Origin: CBDCVD01 sp965224015
GTDB taxonomy: Bacteria > Pseudomonadota > Alphaproteobacteria > Rhizobiales > CBDCVD01
Length of the DNA stretch: 64,000 nucleotides
Reading direction: 5' to 3'
Assembly: GCA_965224015.1 (NCBI GenBank)
Contig: OZ245032.1
Location: 1,674,001 to 1,738,000, forward strand
Numbering within the stretch: the stretch's first letter is position 1; every line of letters starts with the position of its first letter. Made by a program: the position numbers and the translations under genes. The notes beneath the pieces were generated by a model that was given only the letters and a program-made list of their open reading frames with translations, had not been told where the DNA came from and searched no databases. Positions 33,595 through 42,416 of the stretch are shown here, piece by piece.

Positions 33595-34455
33595 GGCTGT
33601 GGTGACAATTTAAGGAGTTTTGGGTTCTCAATTGACGACGAATCAGATTCATTACTGACTTTTGAGAGGTTAGTTATGTCTGTTGATGAACTTCGTGATG
33701 ATCAGTGGGAACGCTTGGAGCCTTTTATCCCTGGAGGTCGCAAAGGCCGGCGTGGTCCTCGCAGCAACAACCGCCGTTTTCTTAACGGCCTTCTTTGGAT
33801 GGCCCGTTCAGGGGCACGCTGGCGAGACCTGCCGGAGCGATTTGGCCCCTATCAAACAGTTAAACGCAGGTACTATCGTTGGGTAGAGAACGGTGTTATT
33901 GAGCGTATGTTTGAGGCCCTGTCGAAAGAGGCAGATTTTGAATGGTTGCAGATTGATACAACTATCATCCGGGCACACAAACATGCGGCAGGAGCCCCGC
34001 AAAAAAAGGGGGCGCTGCATCCCAAGGGTTGGGTCGCTGCAAGGGCGGGTTCTCCACCAAACTCCATGCGGTAGGCGATGGGTTGGGCCTTCCCGTGCGC
34101 TTTGGCGGAGGGCCAGGCCAGGAGAACGACATGAAGCAAGCGCTTGATTTGATTGCAGGCTTTGCATCAAAGTATGTTTTTGGTGACCGCGCCTATGATG
34201 CAGACAATTTGGTGGAGGCAATTGTGAAGACCGGTGGTGAAGCGGTTATACCCCCACGCCGGCATCGCACAGATCAGCGTGCATATGACAAAGAGCTGTA
34301 CAAGGAGCGCAACAGGATCGAACGTCTATTTGGACGGCTCAAGGAATTCAGACGGGTTGCGACGCGCTATGACAAACTGCTGGCGAATTTTCTTGGCTTC
34401 GTTAAACTTGCGGCAATCCAGCTGTGGCTCAAATAGTTAAATTGTCACCACAGCC
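33595..34455 (+). mobile_element. IS5-family insertion sequence, complete
   Basis: 861 bp with perfect 18-bp inverted ends GGCTGTGGTGACAATTTA. It is flanked on both sides by TA, or by CTAG if the outermost G/C is counted as target. Two overlapping frames encode the transposase by a probable -1 frameshift. Size, frameshift and target fit the IS427 group. It sits directly between an R3 and an R2 element. Confidence 0.93.
33676..34436 (+). CDS. IS5-family transposase (two frames, -1 frameshift)
   Basis: The first frame (33676-34074) starts MSVDELRDDQWERLEPFIPG and contains the DDE-domain aspartate in LQIDTTIIRAHKHAAGA. At 34001-34007 a run of seven A's followed by five G's allows slippage into the -1 frame, which reads KKGGAASQGLGRCKGGFSTK, then FGDRAYDADNLV and the RNRIERLFGRLKEFRR glutamate motif, ending at 34436. 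The fusion is about 253 residues, normal for IS427-type elements. The frame without slippage is abortive. No other lesion is visible, so it may be active. Confidence 0.92.
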
Positions 34456-34457
34456 TA

Positions 34458-34730
34458 GAGCGTGTCAGGTCTTAATAGAATCAATTCTGTTTCTCGATTG
34501 GCGAGGCGATTCCCAAGCTCAAGGCGATCGAAGAGCGATGTTTATCCATCTCTCGAGAGCGGCTTGGGCGTGGGCGTCCGCCAATCGGAAACCCGAAGGG
34601 ACGGGCGCTTTTGCGCCAATATGGACCTTAAGCCTCTTGCAAATAGCCCCACTATATCCTGCGAGACTTAAGGCCCATCTTGTCGCAAAATCGCTCCGTC
34701 AGAATGGTTCTATTAAAACCTGATACGCTC
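34458..34730 (+). mobile_element. R2 MITE, second full copy, 273 bp
   Basis: GAGCGTGTCAGGTCTTAATA to TTAAAACCTGATACGCTC with TA on each side. The left TA is shared with the IS. The right TA forms part of the gapR stop codon. Interior substitutions and small indels separate it from the copy at 26919. Confidence 0.92.
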
Positions 34731-34987
34731 TAAAGCATTCCCAGGGCCTGCATATAGGTGTCGCGGATGGCGTCTTCCTCTTGGCGCTCGGTGGGCTCCT
34801 TTTTGCGCAGCCGCACCACCTGGCGCAGGACCTTCACGTCAAAACCATTGCCCTTGGCCTCGGCGTAGACGTCCCGGATGTCCTGGGCGATGGTCTCCTT
34901 TTCCTCTTCAAGGTTTTCAATACGCGAGACTAGGCTTTTGAGCTGTTGAGCCGCGGCGTTGTTGGCACTGATGTTGATGTCGGTCAT
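34730..34987 (-). CDS. gapR: GapR-family nucleoid-associated protein (DUF2312/UPF0335)
   Basis: 85 residues. The N-terminal coiled coil (LVSRIENLEEEKETIAQDIR) is followed by DVYAEAKGNGFDVKVLRQVV and RLRKKE, the family hallmark. Caulobacter GapR binds overtwisted DNA ahead of replication and transcription forks and aids topoisomerases. The length and motif match closely. The stop TAG is completed by the R2 element and its TA. It lies near DUF1244 and N-formylglutamate amidohydrolase genes, the rhizobial order. Confidence 0.9.
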   Translation of the reverse strand: MTDINISANNAAAQQLKSLVSRIENLEEEKETIAQDIRDVYAEAKGNGFDVKVLRQVVRLRKKEPTERQEEDAIRDTYMQALGML

Positions 34988-35003
34988 GACTGCTCCTTAA
35001 ATA

Positions 35004-35106
35004 ATACCAGCGGTATTGGCTTTATATACACGCCGACTGGTGTACTGCATTGATAACATACTTGCTTGACGCTAAGCCATAAGTCATTGTTAAGGACCCT
35101 TGGTAT
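35004..35106 (-). repeat. R1 element, full 103-bp copy
   Basis: ATACCAGCGGTATTGGC to ACCCTTGGTAT, upstream of gapR. It starts 16 bases before the gapR ATG, so the gapR promoter must lie in or beyond it. Confidence 0.9.
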
Positions 35107-35204
35107 AAAGCCGATTGGGGTGCGAATTCGCCGGTGCGCCCTCAGTTGCCGACCACGCCTGGACAGCCGGCAAACCGATAGCCATCGCACTGGCGGCCGG
35201 AGCG

Positions 35205-35510
35205 TTACTTTTGCGGATGATTCTTCTTGTATTGGCGCAATTGTTCCGCGCTCGCGGGGGTTTGATAGGCGTCCTTCCAGGCGCCATAGGGCATACCGTA
35301 AATAATCTCACGGGCTCTTGCCTCATCCATATCCAGCCCCCGCTCCGCCGCCGCTTCCGCGTACCAGCGCGACAAACAGTTGCGGCAAAAGCCGGAGAGA
35401 TTCATAAGATCAATGTTCTGCACATCAGTGCGCGCGCGCAGATGGGCAACAAGACGCCTGAATGCCGCCGCTTCAAGTTGTATGCGATGCGCATCGTCCA
35501 TAATCGTCAT
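35205..35510 (-). CDS. DUF1244-family protein
   Basis: 101 residues, cytoplasmic, of unknown function. The family core is visible: LVAHLRARTDVQNIDLMNL, SGFCRNCLSRWY with its CxxC, then EIIYGMPYGAWKDAYQ. The cysteine pair suggests metal or redox chemistry, unproven. Its ATG overlaps the stop of the amidohydrolase gene upstream by four bases, so the two are co-translated. Confidence 0.88.
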   Translation of the reverse strand: MTIMDDAHRIQLEAAAFRRLVAHLRARTDVQNIDLMNLSGFCRNCLSRWYAEAAAERGLDMDEARAREIIYGMPYGAWKDAYQTPASAEQLRQYKKNHPQK

Positions 35511-36301
35511 ACCTTACACTTTCCCTTCAGGTTTTCAGCCTGTTTATACAAATCAGGCTGGCGCAGGATTCCGGTTAACGCGTCAACCAAGCGCTCCGCC
35601 CATGCGTCAATTCCCGCCTCATTCTGGACCAGGTCCTGACGCACTTCAAGTAACGCATGGGCAAAGCCCCGTTTCGTTGCATGACGGTTCATGGTATCGC
35701 CCGCCAATTCGCCCGTATAGGGCTCATTATCGCCGATATTAAGACGATCGTCCGCCGCCAGGCTCTTGATCAACGGCACCGCCAAGCGCGGATCCTTATC
35801 CCATAAAATGCCTGCATGCCAGGGCCGTGGCGTGGTTTTCCATCGCGGTGTAAAACTGTGGATGGACAGGATCACAGGCGCAATGCCGGTTGCCAGAACC
35901 TGATCAAGCAAATTCGTCACCGCATCGTGATAGGGCCGGTAGAACCGGATCAAGCGCTTTTGTCGCTCATGTTGTGAGAGGTTGGCATTCCCCGGCACAA
36001 CCGCGCCATCGGAAATTTCCATGATCAGCGTCGGGTCGTCCTCTCCGCGGTTAGGATCAATGAGAAGCCGCGAGAAAGTGCTCAGAATCGCCGGCGCGTT
36101 GAACGCCTCGGCAATTGCGCATGTTAGCGCCCTGGCACCGATGTCATAGGCAATATGGCGATCAAATTGGTCTGGGCCCAGGCCAAGGCGCCCATAGGCG
36201 CGCGGCAAGGCATTGCTGGCATGATCGCACAACAGGACAAAACCGGCCTTGATGTCGCCATCAATACGCTCAACAGGATCGGGGTTCTCAAGTGTTGTCA
36301 T
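35507..36301 (-). CDS. N-formylglutamate amidohydrolase family protein
   Basis: 264 residues of the FGase family (PF05013), Zn-dependent hydrolases that release formate from N-formylglutamate at the end of one histidine degradation route. Landmarks are VLLCDHASNALP, HIAYDIGA, SRLLIDPNRGEDDPTLI and ILSIHSFTP. I chose ATG 36301 (MTTLEN); the preceding in-frame codons are not conserved. No hut genes are nearby, so its physiological substrate is open. First gene of a pair with DUF1244. Confidence 0.88.
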   Translation of the reverse strand: MTTLENPDPVERIDGDIKAGFVLLCDHASNALPRAYGRLGLGPDQFDRHIAYDIGARALTCAIAEAFNAPAILSTFSRLLIDPNRGEDDPTLIMEISDGAVVPGNANLSQHERQKRLIRFYRPYHDAVTNLLDQVLATGIAPVILSIHSFTPRWKTTPRPWHAGILWDKDPRLAVPLIKSLAADDRLNIGDNEPYTGELAGDTMNRHATKRGFAHALLEVRQDLVQNEAGIDAWAERLVDALTGILRQPDLYKQAENLKGKCKV

Positions 36302-36486
36302 GTAAACCGTAGCGGTGAACGTTCTTATTATATACCAAGGGACACCAAGGGATACCAAGGGGCTTGGACCTCTCTTACCACATAGCGCGCCGCTGTCACC
36401 TCTGATTTATCATTCCTTTTGAACGCCCCTTTTGACCGCCCCTTTTGAACACCGTGACGGCGCCCGCTACAATCGCTATCCCCTTT

Positions 36487-36589
36487 ATACCAAGGGTCCT
36501 TAACAATGACTCATGGCTTAGCGTCAAGCAAGTATGTTATCAAGGCAGTACACCAGTCGGCGTGTATATAAAGCCAATACCGCTGGTAT
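36487..36589 (+). repeat. R1 element, full 103-bp copy
   Basis: ATACCAAGGGTCCTTAACAA to ACCGCTGGTAT, in the divergent space between the amidohydrolase and DUF1036 genes. Confidence 0.9.
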
Positions 36590-36745
36590 TATCCGGCCCT
36601 GGGGTTGAAGCTGCCTTCATTGACCGACACTTTAGCCCTATATTTGATTCAATTGATAAGTAGAACCGTTAGCAATTTGCTGCCATATAGGCTTTCAAAT
36701 CAGAATTTTCGCCTGGAGCGGGTATTGCATGGGGTACGGCGTAAG

Positions 36746-37210
36746 ATGTTTCACCGTTTTTTTGCTCTCGCGTTGGGTGCGGTTATCCTGGTGCTTTTGG
36801 CACCGCCTCAGGCGCGCGCGGACCTGCGCCTTTGTAACCGAACCGGCATGGAGGTCGGGGTTGCTATCGGCTACAACTCGAAATCCGGCTGGATATCGGA
36901 GGGGTGGTGGAATTTGAAAGCCGAGGCCTGCGAGACACTGATCTCGGGGGCACTGGATTCGCGCTATTATTATGTCTATGCCGCAGCCAGGGATTACTCG
37001 GCGGAGTGGACGGGAGCGGCGCAGCTTTGCACGAGCCGCACCAAATTTTCCATAAAGGGAACCGAGGACTGCCTGGTCCGCGGCTATGACCGGCACGGGT
37101 TTTTCGAAATCGATACCGGCGAACAGACAACCTGGACCGTGCAACTGATTCGCAGGAACGGGCAGACCCAGAGCGAAAATGCACCACATTCGGTAAAGCC
37201 ACTGGATTAA
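36746..37210 (+). CDS. DUF1036-family exported protein
   Basis: 154 residues. The signal peptide MFHRFFALALGAVILVLLA is cut after QARA. The mature start DLRLCNRTG, then VGVAIGYNS, WISEGWWNLKAEACETLISG and YYVYA, is typical of DUF1036. The paired cysteines suggest a disulphide-stabilised periplasmic beta domain. The function is unknown. In rhizobia it lies between pykA and the amidohydrolase gene, as here apart from the inserted ABC genes. ATG 36746 gives the best signal peptide. Longer frames are possible. Confidence 0.85.
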   Translation: MFHRFFALALGAVILVLLAPPQARADLRLCNRTGMEVGVAIGYNSKSGWISEGWWNLKAEACETLISGALDSRYYYVYAAARDYSAEWTGAAQLCTSRTKFSIKGTEDCLVRGYDRHGFFEIDTGEQTTWTVQLIRRNGQTQSENAPHSVKPLD

Positions 37211-37239
37211 TGCCAGGCGGGTGTGCTAAACCGCGCGCC

Positions 37240-38166
37240 ATGCAATCAATAATATGCGTCCGCAAACTGTCAAAAATCTACGATGGTGGATTTCAGGCCC
37301 TCAAACCCATCGATCTGACCATCCGGCGTGGTGAGATCTTTGCCCTGCTAGGGCCCAACGGCGCCGGCAAGACAACCCTGATCAGCATTATATGTGGCCT
37401 GGTTAATCCGAGCACGGGCACGGTTACCGTCGATGGTTACGACATCATTAGTGATTTCCGCAAGACCCGCGCGCTGATCGGCCTGGTTCCGCAAGAGCTA
37501 ACCACCGATGCCTTTGAGACCGTGTGGGCAACGGTTTGTCATACGCGAGGGCTTTTTGGCAGGCCGGCCAACCCGCAATTGATCGAAAAGATCCTCAAGG
37601 ATCTTTCCCTTTGGGATAAGAAGGCAAGCCAGTTGGTGACCCTGTCGGGGGGTATGAAGCGCCGGGTACTGATCGCCAAGGCGCTTGCACATGAGCCGCA
37701 AATCCTGTTTCTTGATGAGCCAACGGCCGGCGTGGATGTGGAACTGCGCAAGGACATGTGGGCGATCATGCGCACCCTTAGGCAAAGCGGCGTTACCATT
37801 GTGCTCACCACCCACTATATTGAGGAAGCTGAGGAAATGGCCGAGCGCATTGGGATCATCAATAAGGGCGAGCTTATTCTTGTTGAGGAGACGTCCGTTC
37901 TCATGCGCAAGCTTGGCAAAAAACAGCTAATTATCGATTTGCAGCAGCCGGTCGATACCATTCCGGCATCGCTGGCAGGTCATGATTTGGCGCTGGCGAG
38001 CGAGGGGACCCAAATCGTCTATACATATGACACCCATGGCGAGCGCACGGGCATTCGCGGCCTTTTGAACCAATTGGCTGACGCGGGACTTGCGTTTTCC
38101 GACTTGCAGACGCGGCAAAGCTCCCTGGAGGATATTTTTGTGGACCTGGTCAGGGCAAATCAATGA
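37240..38166 (+). CDS. ABC-2 type exporter, ATP-binding subunit
   Basis: 308 residues of the NodI/CcmA-like group. Walker A is GPNGAGKTTLISIICG, the signature TLSGGMKRRVLIAKALAHEP, Walker B ILFLDEPTAGVDVELR, and the H-loop TTHYIEEAEEMAERI. The C-terminal ~80 residues are the extension usual in multidrug or polysaccharide exporters. ATG 37240 (MQSIICVRKLSKIY) begins the conserved part; an ATG at 37210 overlaps the previous stop. The end overlaps the permease start (ATGA). The substrate is unknown. Confidence 0.92.
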   Translation: MQSIICVRKLSKIYDGGFQALKPIDLTIRRGEIFALLGPNGAGKTTLISIICGLVNPSTGTVTVDGYDIISDFRKTRALIGLVPQELTTDAFETVWATVCHTRGLFGRPANPQLIEKILKDLSLWDKKASQLVTLSGGMKRRVLIAKALAHEPQILFLDEPTAGVDVELRKDMWAIMRTLRQSGVTIVLTTHYIEEAEEMAERIGIINKGELILVEETSVLMRKLGKKQLIIDLQQPVDTIPASLAGHDLALASEGTQIVYTYDTHGERTGIRGLLNQLADAGLAFSDLQTRQSSLEDIFVDLVRANQ

Positions 38167-38930
38167 CCATAAACTGGCGCGCCATACTGGCGATTTACAA
38201 GTTCGAAATGGCACGGACGTGGCGTACAATTGCGCAGAGTATCGTCTCGCCTGTCGTCTCCACGGTGTTGTATTTTGTGGTCTTTGGCGCCGCCATTGGC
38301 TCTCGCATCTCTGAGGTCGACGGGGTGAGTTATGGCATGTTTATCGTCCCCGGTCTGATCATGCTTTCGATTCTCACCCAATCCATTTCCAACGCGGCGT
38401 TTGGGATTTATTTCCCCAAGTTTACAGGCACCATATTCGAATTGCTTTCGGCGCCTTTGTCCTATCTGGAAATTGTCGTTGGCTATGTGGGCGCCGCGGC
38501 GACCAAGTCGATTATTCTTGGATTGATTATTCTGGCCACGGCCGCTTTGTTTGTTCCTTTGCAAATTGCGCACCCCCTATGGATGCTTGTCTTTCTCGTG
38601 CTGACCGCCCTAACCTTCAGTCTGCTTGGTTTTATTATCGGCATCTGGGCGGACGGGTTTGAAAAGCTGCAAATCGTTCCCCTGTTGATTGTCACGCCGC
38701 TTGCCTTCCTGGGCGGCAGTTTTTACTCCATCGACATGTTGCCGCCCTTTTGGCAGACTGTGACCCTGTTTAACCCCATCGTCTATCTTATTAGCGGCTT
38801 TCGCTGGAGCTTTTATGAGATCGCCGATGTGGAGGTCTGGATCAGTTTGAGTATGATCGGTTTTTTTCTCGTCATTTGCCTTGGCGTTGTTTGGTGGATT
38901 TTCAAAACCGGTTACCAGATAAGAACATAA
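38163..38930 (+). CDS. ABC-2 type exporter, permease subunit
   Basis: A 255-residue inner-membrane protein with six hydrophobic helices. The PF01061 features are visible: SIVSPVVSTVLYFVVFGAAI near the N-terminus, and the late FNPIVYLISGFRWSFYEIAD. LAFLGGSFYSIDMLPPFWQT precedes the last loop. Starts by ATGA overlap with the ATPase gene. The substrate is unknown. Relatives are annotated as multidrug or cell-envelope exporters. Confidence 0.92.
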   Translation: MTINWRAILAIYKFEMARTWRTIAQSIVSPVVSTVLYFVVFGAAIGSRISEVDGVSYGMFIVPGLIMLSILTQSISNAAFGIYFPKFTGTIFELLSAPLSYLEIVVGYVGAAATKSIILGLIILATAALFVPLQIAHPLWMLVFLVLTALTFSLLGFIIGIWADGFEKLQIVPLLIVTPLAFLGGSFYSIDMLPPFWQTVTLFNPIVYLISGFRWSFYEIADVEVWISLSMIGFFLVICLGVVWWIFKTGYQIRT

Positions 38931-38964
38931 TGACAAAAGCTTGCTGACAAGGGCCCCTGTTGTG

Positions 38965-40395
38965 ATGATAAAACGTCAACGCTCCACAAAAGTAATCGCC
39001 ACTCTCGGCCCGGCTTCGTCATCACGCGCCATGATCAAAAAACTGTATCGCGCCGGTGCCGACGTTTTCCGCATTAACATGAGCCACACCAACCACGCGC
39101 ACTTGCAGGAGTTGGTTTCCATCATTCGCGATGTCGAGAAGGAAATGAGCCATGCGATCGCCATTCTTGCTGATTTGCAGGGGCCCAAGTTACGTATTGG
39201 CACCTTTGCGGATGGGGCGGTTGAACTTGCAGCGGGCGAGACCTTTGCTTTTGTTTGTGATGAATGCGCAGGCAATGTCACGCAGGTTTTCCTGCCCCAT
39301 GCCGAGATTTTCGATGCCGTTGAGGCCGGCCATCAGCTCTTGCTTGATGATGGTAAGATTCGTGTGGTCGTCACCCATGTTACCAGCGGGCGTATCGAAA
39401 CCCGTGTCGATGTCGGGGGCGTTCTGTCAGACCGCAAAGGCATCGCTTTGCCGCAAACGGTCCTGCCTATTGGTGCCATGACGCCCAAGGATCGCGATGA
39501 CCTTCAGGCTGTTCTTGATGCGCAAGTGGACTGGATCGCCCTATCGTTTGTGCAGCGCCCCGACGATCTACACGATGCCCGCGCCATTGTGCGCGGACGC
39601 GCCGGACTTCTCGCCAAGATCGAAAAACCCCAAGCCCTGGCCTGTATTGAAGAGATCGTTGACGCCAGTGATGCGGTCATGGTTGCGCGCGGTGATCTTG
39701 GGGTCGAGATGCCCTTGGAGCGGGTCCCGGGTATCCAAAAGCAGATCACCCGCCTGGCACGGCGCAAGGGGTGTCCGGTGGTTATTGCGACCCAGATGCT
39801 CGAATCGATGATTTCCTCTCCCGTACCAACCCGTGCCGAGGTTTCCGATGTTGCAACCGCTGTTTTCGAGGGGGCGGATGCCGTGATGTTGTCGGCGGAA
39901 GCGGCGGTGGGCAAATACCCGGTCGAGGCGATCACAACGATGAACCGTGTTGCCATTGAGGTAGAGCGGGACGTCAACTACCGCGGCATTATCCATGGTC
40001 AGCGTCCAGAATCGGAACCAACGGGTGCCGATGCCATTACGGCGGCGGCGCGCAATGTAGCCGAGACCCTCAACCTGGCGGCGATTGTCTGTTATACATC
40101 GTCGGGTTCCACGGGCTTGCGCGCGGCGCGTGAGCGTCCCTTGACTCCCATCATCGCCCTCTCGCCACGTATTGCCACCGTGCGCCGTCTAACTTTAAGC
40201 TGGGGTATTCACAGTGTCGCCACAGACGATGCCCGGGACGTGGATGATATGGTCTCGCGCGCGTGCCGTATTGCTCTGCGCGAGGGTTATGCGCGCCCGG
40301 GGGAGCGGATCCTGATCACCGCCGGCTTTCCCCTGGGCACGCCGGGGGCCACCAATCTGCTGCGCATTGCCTTTGTGGGCGACGTTCAGAGCTGA
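38965..40395 (+). CDS. pyk: Pyruvate kinase
   Basis: Last enzyme of glycolysis, making pyruvate and ATP from phosphoenolpyruvate and ADP. Of 476 residues, RSTKVIATLGPASSSRAMI opens the barrel. RINMSHTNHA, LADLQGPKLRIG and the active-site KIEKPQALACIEEIVDASD follow. GDLGVEMPLE and ATQMLESMISSPVPTRAEV, with metal and potassium ligands, complete it. The C-terminal domain carries the allosteric site. I use ATG 38965; the in-frame TTG at 38941 adds eight non-conserved residues. Confidence 0.96.
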   Translation: MIKRQRSTKVIATLGPASSSRAMIKKLYRAGADVFRINMSHTNHAHLQELVSIIRDVEKEMSHAIAILADLQGPKLRIGTFADGAVELAAGETFAFVCDECAGNVTQVFLPHAEIFDAVEAGHQLLLDDGKIRVVVTHVTSGRIETRVDVGGVLSDRKGIALPQTVLPIGAMTPKDRDDLQAVLDAQVDWIALSFVQRPDDLHDARAIVRGRAGLLAKIEKPQALACIEEIVDASDAVMVARGDLGVEMPLERVPGIQKQITRLARRKGCPVVIATQMLESMISSPVPTRAEVSDVATAVFEGADAVMLSAEAAVGKYPVEAITTMNRVAIEVERDVNYRGIIHGQRPESEPTGADAITAAARNVAETLNLAAIVCYTSSGSTGLRAARERPLTPIIALSPRIATVRRLTLSWGIHSVATDDARDVDDMVSRACRIALREGYARPGERILITAGFPLGTPGATNLLRIAFVGDVQS

Positions 40396-40424
40396 GCACG
40401 TCTATCAACGGGGGCATCTACCCA

Positions 40425-40475
40425 GAGCGTGTCAGGTCTTAATAGAACCATTCTGACGGAGCGCTTTTTTCCGCA
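40425..40475 (-). repeat. R2 end fragment at the mutY stop
   Basis: AGAGCGTGTCAGGTCTTAAT to CATTCTGACGGAGCG matches one R2 end. On the minus strand it encodes the last residues of MutY, LRQNGSIKT and the TGA. Confidence 0.85.
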
Positions 40476-41550
40476 ATCCATGACTTTGCGCGCAGGCAAT
40501 GACCTTATGCATGAGGCTGGAAAGGGCCTCCGTGTCGATGTTTTGCGGCGCCGACCACCAGTGGTCGGGCAATTGATGCAGGCAAGCTGCGGCCTGTTGC
40601 CTGTCAAGGTGCGCAATTTTGATCCTTAAGGCGAGATGAAAATGGGTAAACGTATGATGCACATCCTCCGGGAGCCAGAACCACCGGGCCGCGAAGGGGG
40701 CCTTATCGGCGCCTGGCGATGGTGGCCTTTTGCACCAATTGGTTGTGGGCACCTCACACATACCCCCTAACAATCCCCTGTCGGGGCGTCGGCGCAAAAG
40801 GATGGCTCCGTCTTCGCGAAAGGCCACAAACGCCGTGCCGGCGCGCCGTGGCAGCGGGCCTTTCTTTATCTTTACCGGCAGACGCTCAGGATCACCGGTT
40901 TCGTAGGCGGCGCAGCCCTTTTGCAGGGGGCAAAGTGCACAGGCAGGTTTGCGTGGCCGGCAAATGCTGGCGCCCAGGTCCATCATTGCCTCCGTAAACT
41001 CGCCAAAGCGTGCGGGCGGCAGCAGTGTCTGCGCCTTTTTCGCGATCATGGCCTTGGCTTTGGGCAACGGCGCCTCAATGGCAAAGAGCCGCGCCACAAT
41101 CCGCTCCACATTGCCATCGACTGCGACAACAGGGGCATCATAGGCAATCGCGGCGATGGCCGCACTGGTATAGGGGCCAATGCCCGGAAGCGCTTTGAGC
41201 GCGGCCATGTCTTGCGGCAGCCGCCCTTTATGCTGATCCCGAATCACCTTGGCTGCGGCATGTAAATTGCGTGCCCGGGCGTAATACCCAAGTCCGGCCC
41301 AGGCTTGCAAAACCGCCTCTTGCGGCGCCGCCGCCAGATCGCTCACCGATGCCCAGCGGGCGACAAACCGCTCAAAATAAGGAATGGCACCGGTCACAGT
41401 CGTTTGTTGCAGCATCACTTCTGATAGCCATACCACATAAGGATCGGGGCGCGCGCCATGGCGACGCGCTCGGGGCCCGATGCGCCATGGTAAGTCCCGG
41501 GCATGGCACTCATACCATTGTAATATCGCCTGTGATTTCCTGCTCATCAC
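40432..41550 (-). CDS. mutY: Adenine DNA glycosylase
   Basis: Removes adenine mispaired with 8-oxoguanine. Its 372 residues include LPWR near residue 20, the LSEVMLQQTTV helix, the HhH motif around ALPGIGPYTSAAIAAIAY with the catalytic Asp in VVAVDGNVERI, and the 4Fe-4S ligands CRPRKPACALCPLQKGC. A NUDIX-like C-terminal domain (FREDGAILLRRRPDRGLLGG) reads 8-oxoG. The final ~10 residues come from an R2 repeat, so the native C-terminus has been replaced. The conserved mutY-dciA-dsbA-smc order is preserved, mutY divergent. Confidence 0.94.
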   Translation of the reverse strand: MMSRKSQAILQWYECHARDLPWRIGPRARRHGARPDPYVVWLSEVMLQQTTVTGAIPYFERFVARWASVSDLAAAPQEAVLQAWAGLGYYARARNLHAAAKVIRDQHKGRLPQDMAALKALPGIGPYTSAAIAAIAYDAPVVAVDGNVERIVARLFAIEAPLPKAKAMIAKKAQTLLPPARFGEFTEAMMDLGASICRPRKPACALCPLQKGCAAYETGDPERLPVKIKKGPLPRRAGTAFVAFREDGAILLRRRPDRGLLGGMCEVPTTNWCKRPPSPGADKAPFAARWFWLPEDVHHTFTHFHLALRIKIAHLDRQQAAACLHQLPDHWWSAPQNIDTEALSSLMHKVIACAQSHGLRKKALRQNGSIKT

Positions 41551-41700
41551 GCCCCTTTCCTTTGCACCAACCCCTGTAACCTACACCAATTCATCGCCTG
41601 TTCGCCCTGCCCCAGGAAAAAACAACCCTTACACGGGTTCAACACGCTTTTATCTCGGCGCATTATGGTATAGAATTCAAAGCCCCGTTCATGTGATCCG

Positions 41701-42192
41701 ATGCCACCCATGCGACACCTTTCCAGCCAAATCGCCAAGCTTATGCAGCCGGCCGCGCGCAAACGCGGCTTTGCCAATGTCGACCTGTTCCATCACTGGC
41801 CTGATATTATTGGCGCAGACTATGCGGAGCATTGTGATCCGGTCAAATTACAATGGCCGCGCCGCGATCCGCGCAAAGACGCCCCTGACTCTCATGCAAA
41901 AAGCTCAGGTGCCGTGTTGACTGTCGCTGTAGCGCCGGCCCATGCCATTGCCGTGCAACATGAGGTACCGCGCCTTATAAGGCGGATCAATAGCGTCTTT
42001 GGCTATCCGGCAATTGGCCGCATTCGTGTTGTGCGCATGCTTTGGCATGTCGATCGGCAACCTTTGCGCACGCGCCGGCGATGCGCGGTCCCCTTGGCCA
42101 ACACAGCGACACCGGAATTGAACCTGATTGACAATCCGGATTTAAAGCTTGCTCTGGCGCAACTGCGACAGGCCATTCGTGCGCAAAAATAA
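41701..42192 (+). CDS. DciA-like DUF721 protein
   Basis: 163 residues. PAARKRGFANVDLFHHWPDI and IGADYAEHCDPVKL are the DUF721 core (W..IVG..LA..T.P). Then comes VLTVAVAPAHAIAVQHEVPR with LIRRINSVFGYPAI. DciA proteins load the replicative helicase DnaB in bacteria lacking DnaC/DnaI. The alphaproteobacterial copies next to mutY and smc belong to this family, although their role is less studied. The start could be 41701 or 41710. Confidence 0.85.
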   Translation: MPPMRHLSSQIAKLMQPAARKRGFANVDLFHHWPDIIGADYAEHCDPVKLQWPRRDPRKDAPDSHAKSSGAVLTVAVAPAHAIAVQHEVPRLIRRINSVFGYPAIGRIRVVRMLWHVDRQPLRTRRRCAVPLANTATPELNLIDNPDLKLALAQLRQAIRAQK

Positions 42193-42416
42193 CCGGGCAT
42201 TGTCATAAAGTGACCATTGTATTGCCTGATTCCCTTGGCTTGCATTGGCGCGCGTAACAATAGTGGGGAAGGTCTATTTACGACCTGGCCCGCTCATGGA
42301 GATACCCCACTGATACGCGGTGTTTTTACTACAATGCGTACACCGCATGCAGCGTCGTTAACAAAGTCTTAATATCTAATTTGCGACGTTGGTGTCGCAT
42401 ACATTTGGAGGATTTT
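42193..42416. other. Intergenic region with an R4 piece
   Basis: An R4 end (GGTCTATTTACGACCTGGCC) lies at about 42272, with further R4-like bases (GGAGATACCCCACTGA). The dsbA leader follows. Nothing else. Confidence 0.55.

Noticed and set aside
33683..34147. Additional frames overlapping the IS5 transposase
   Set aside because: They run in alternate frames over a conserved DDE transposase and show no motifs of their own.
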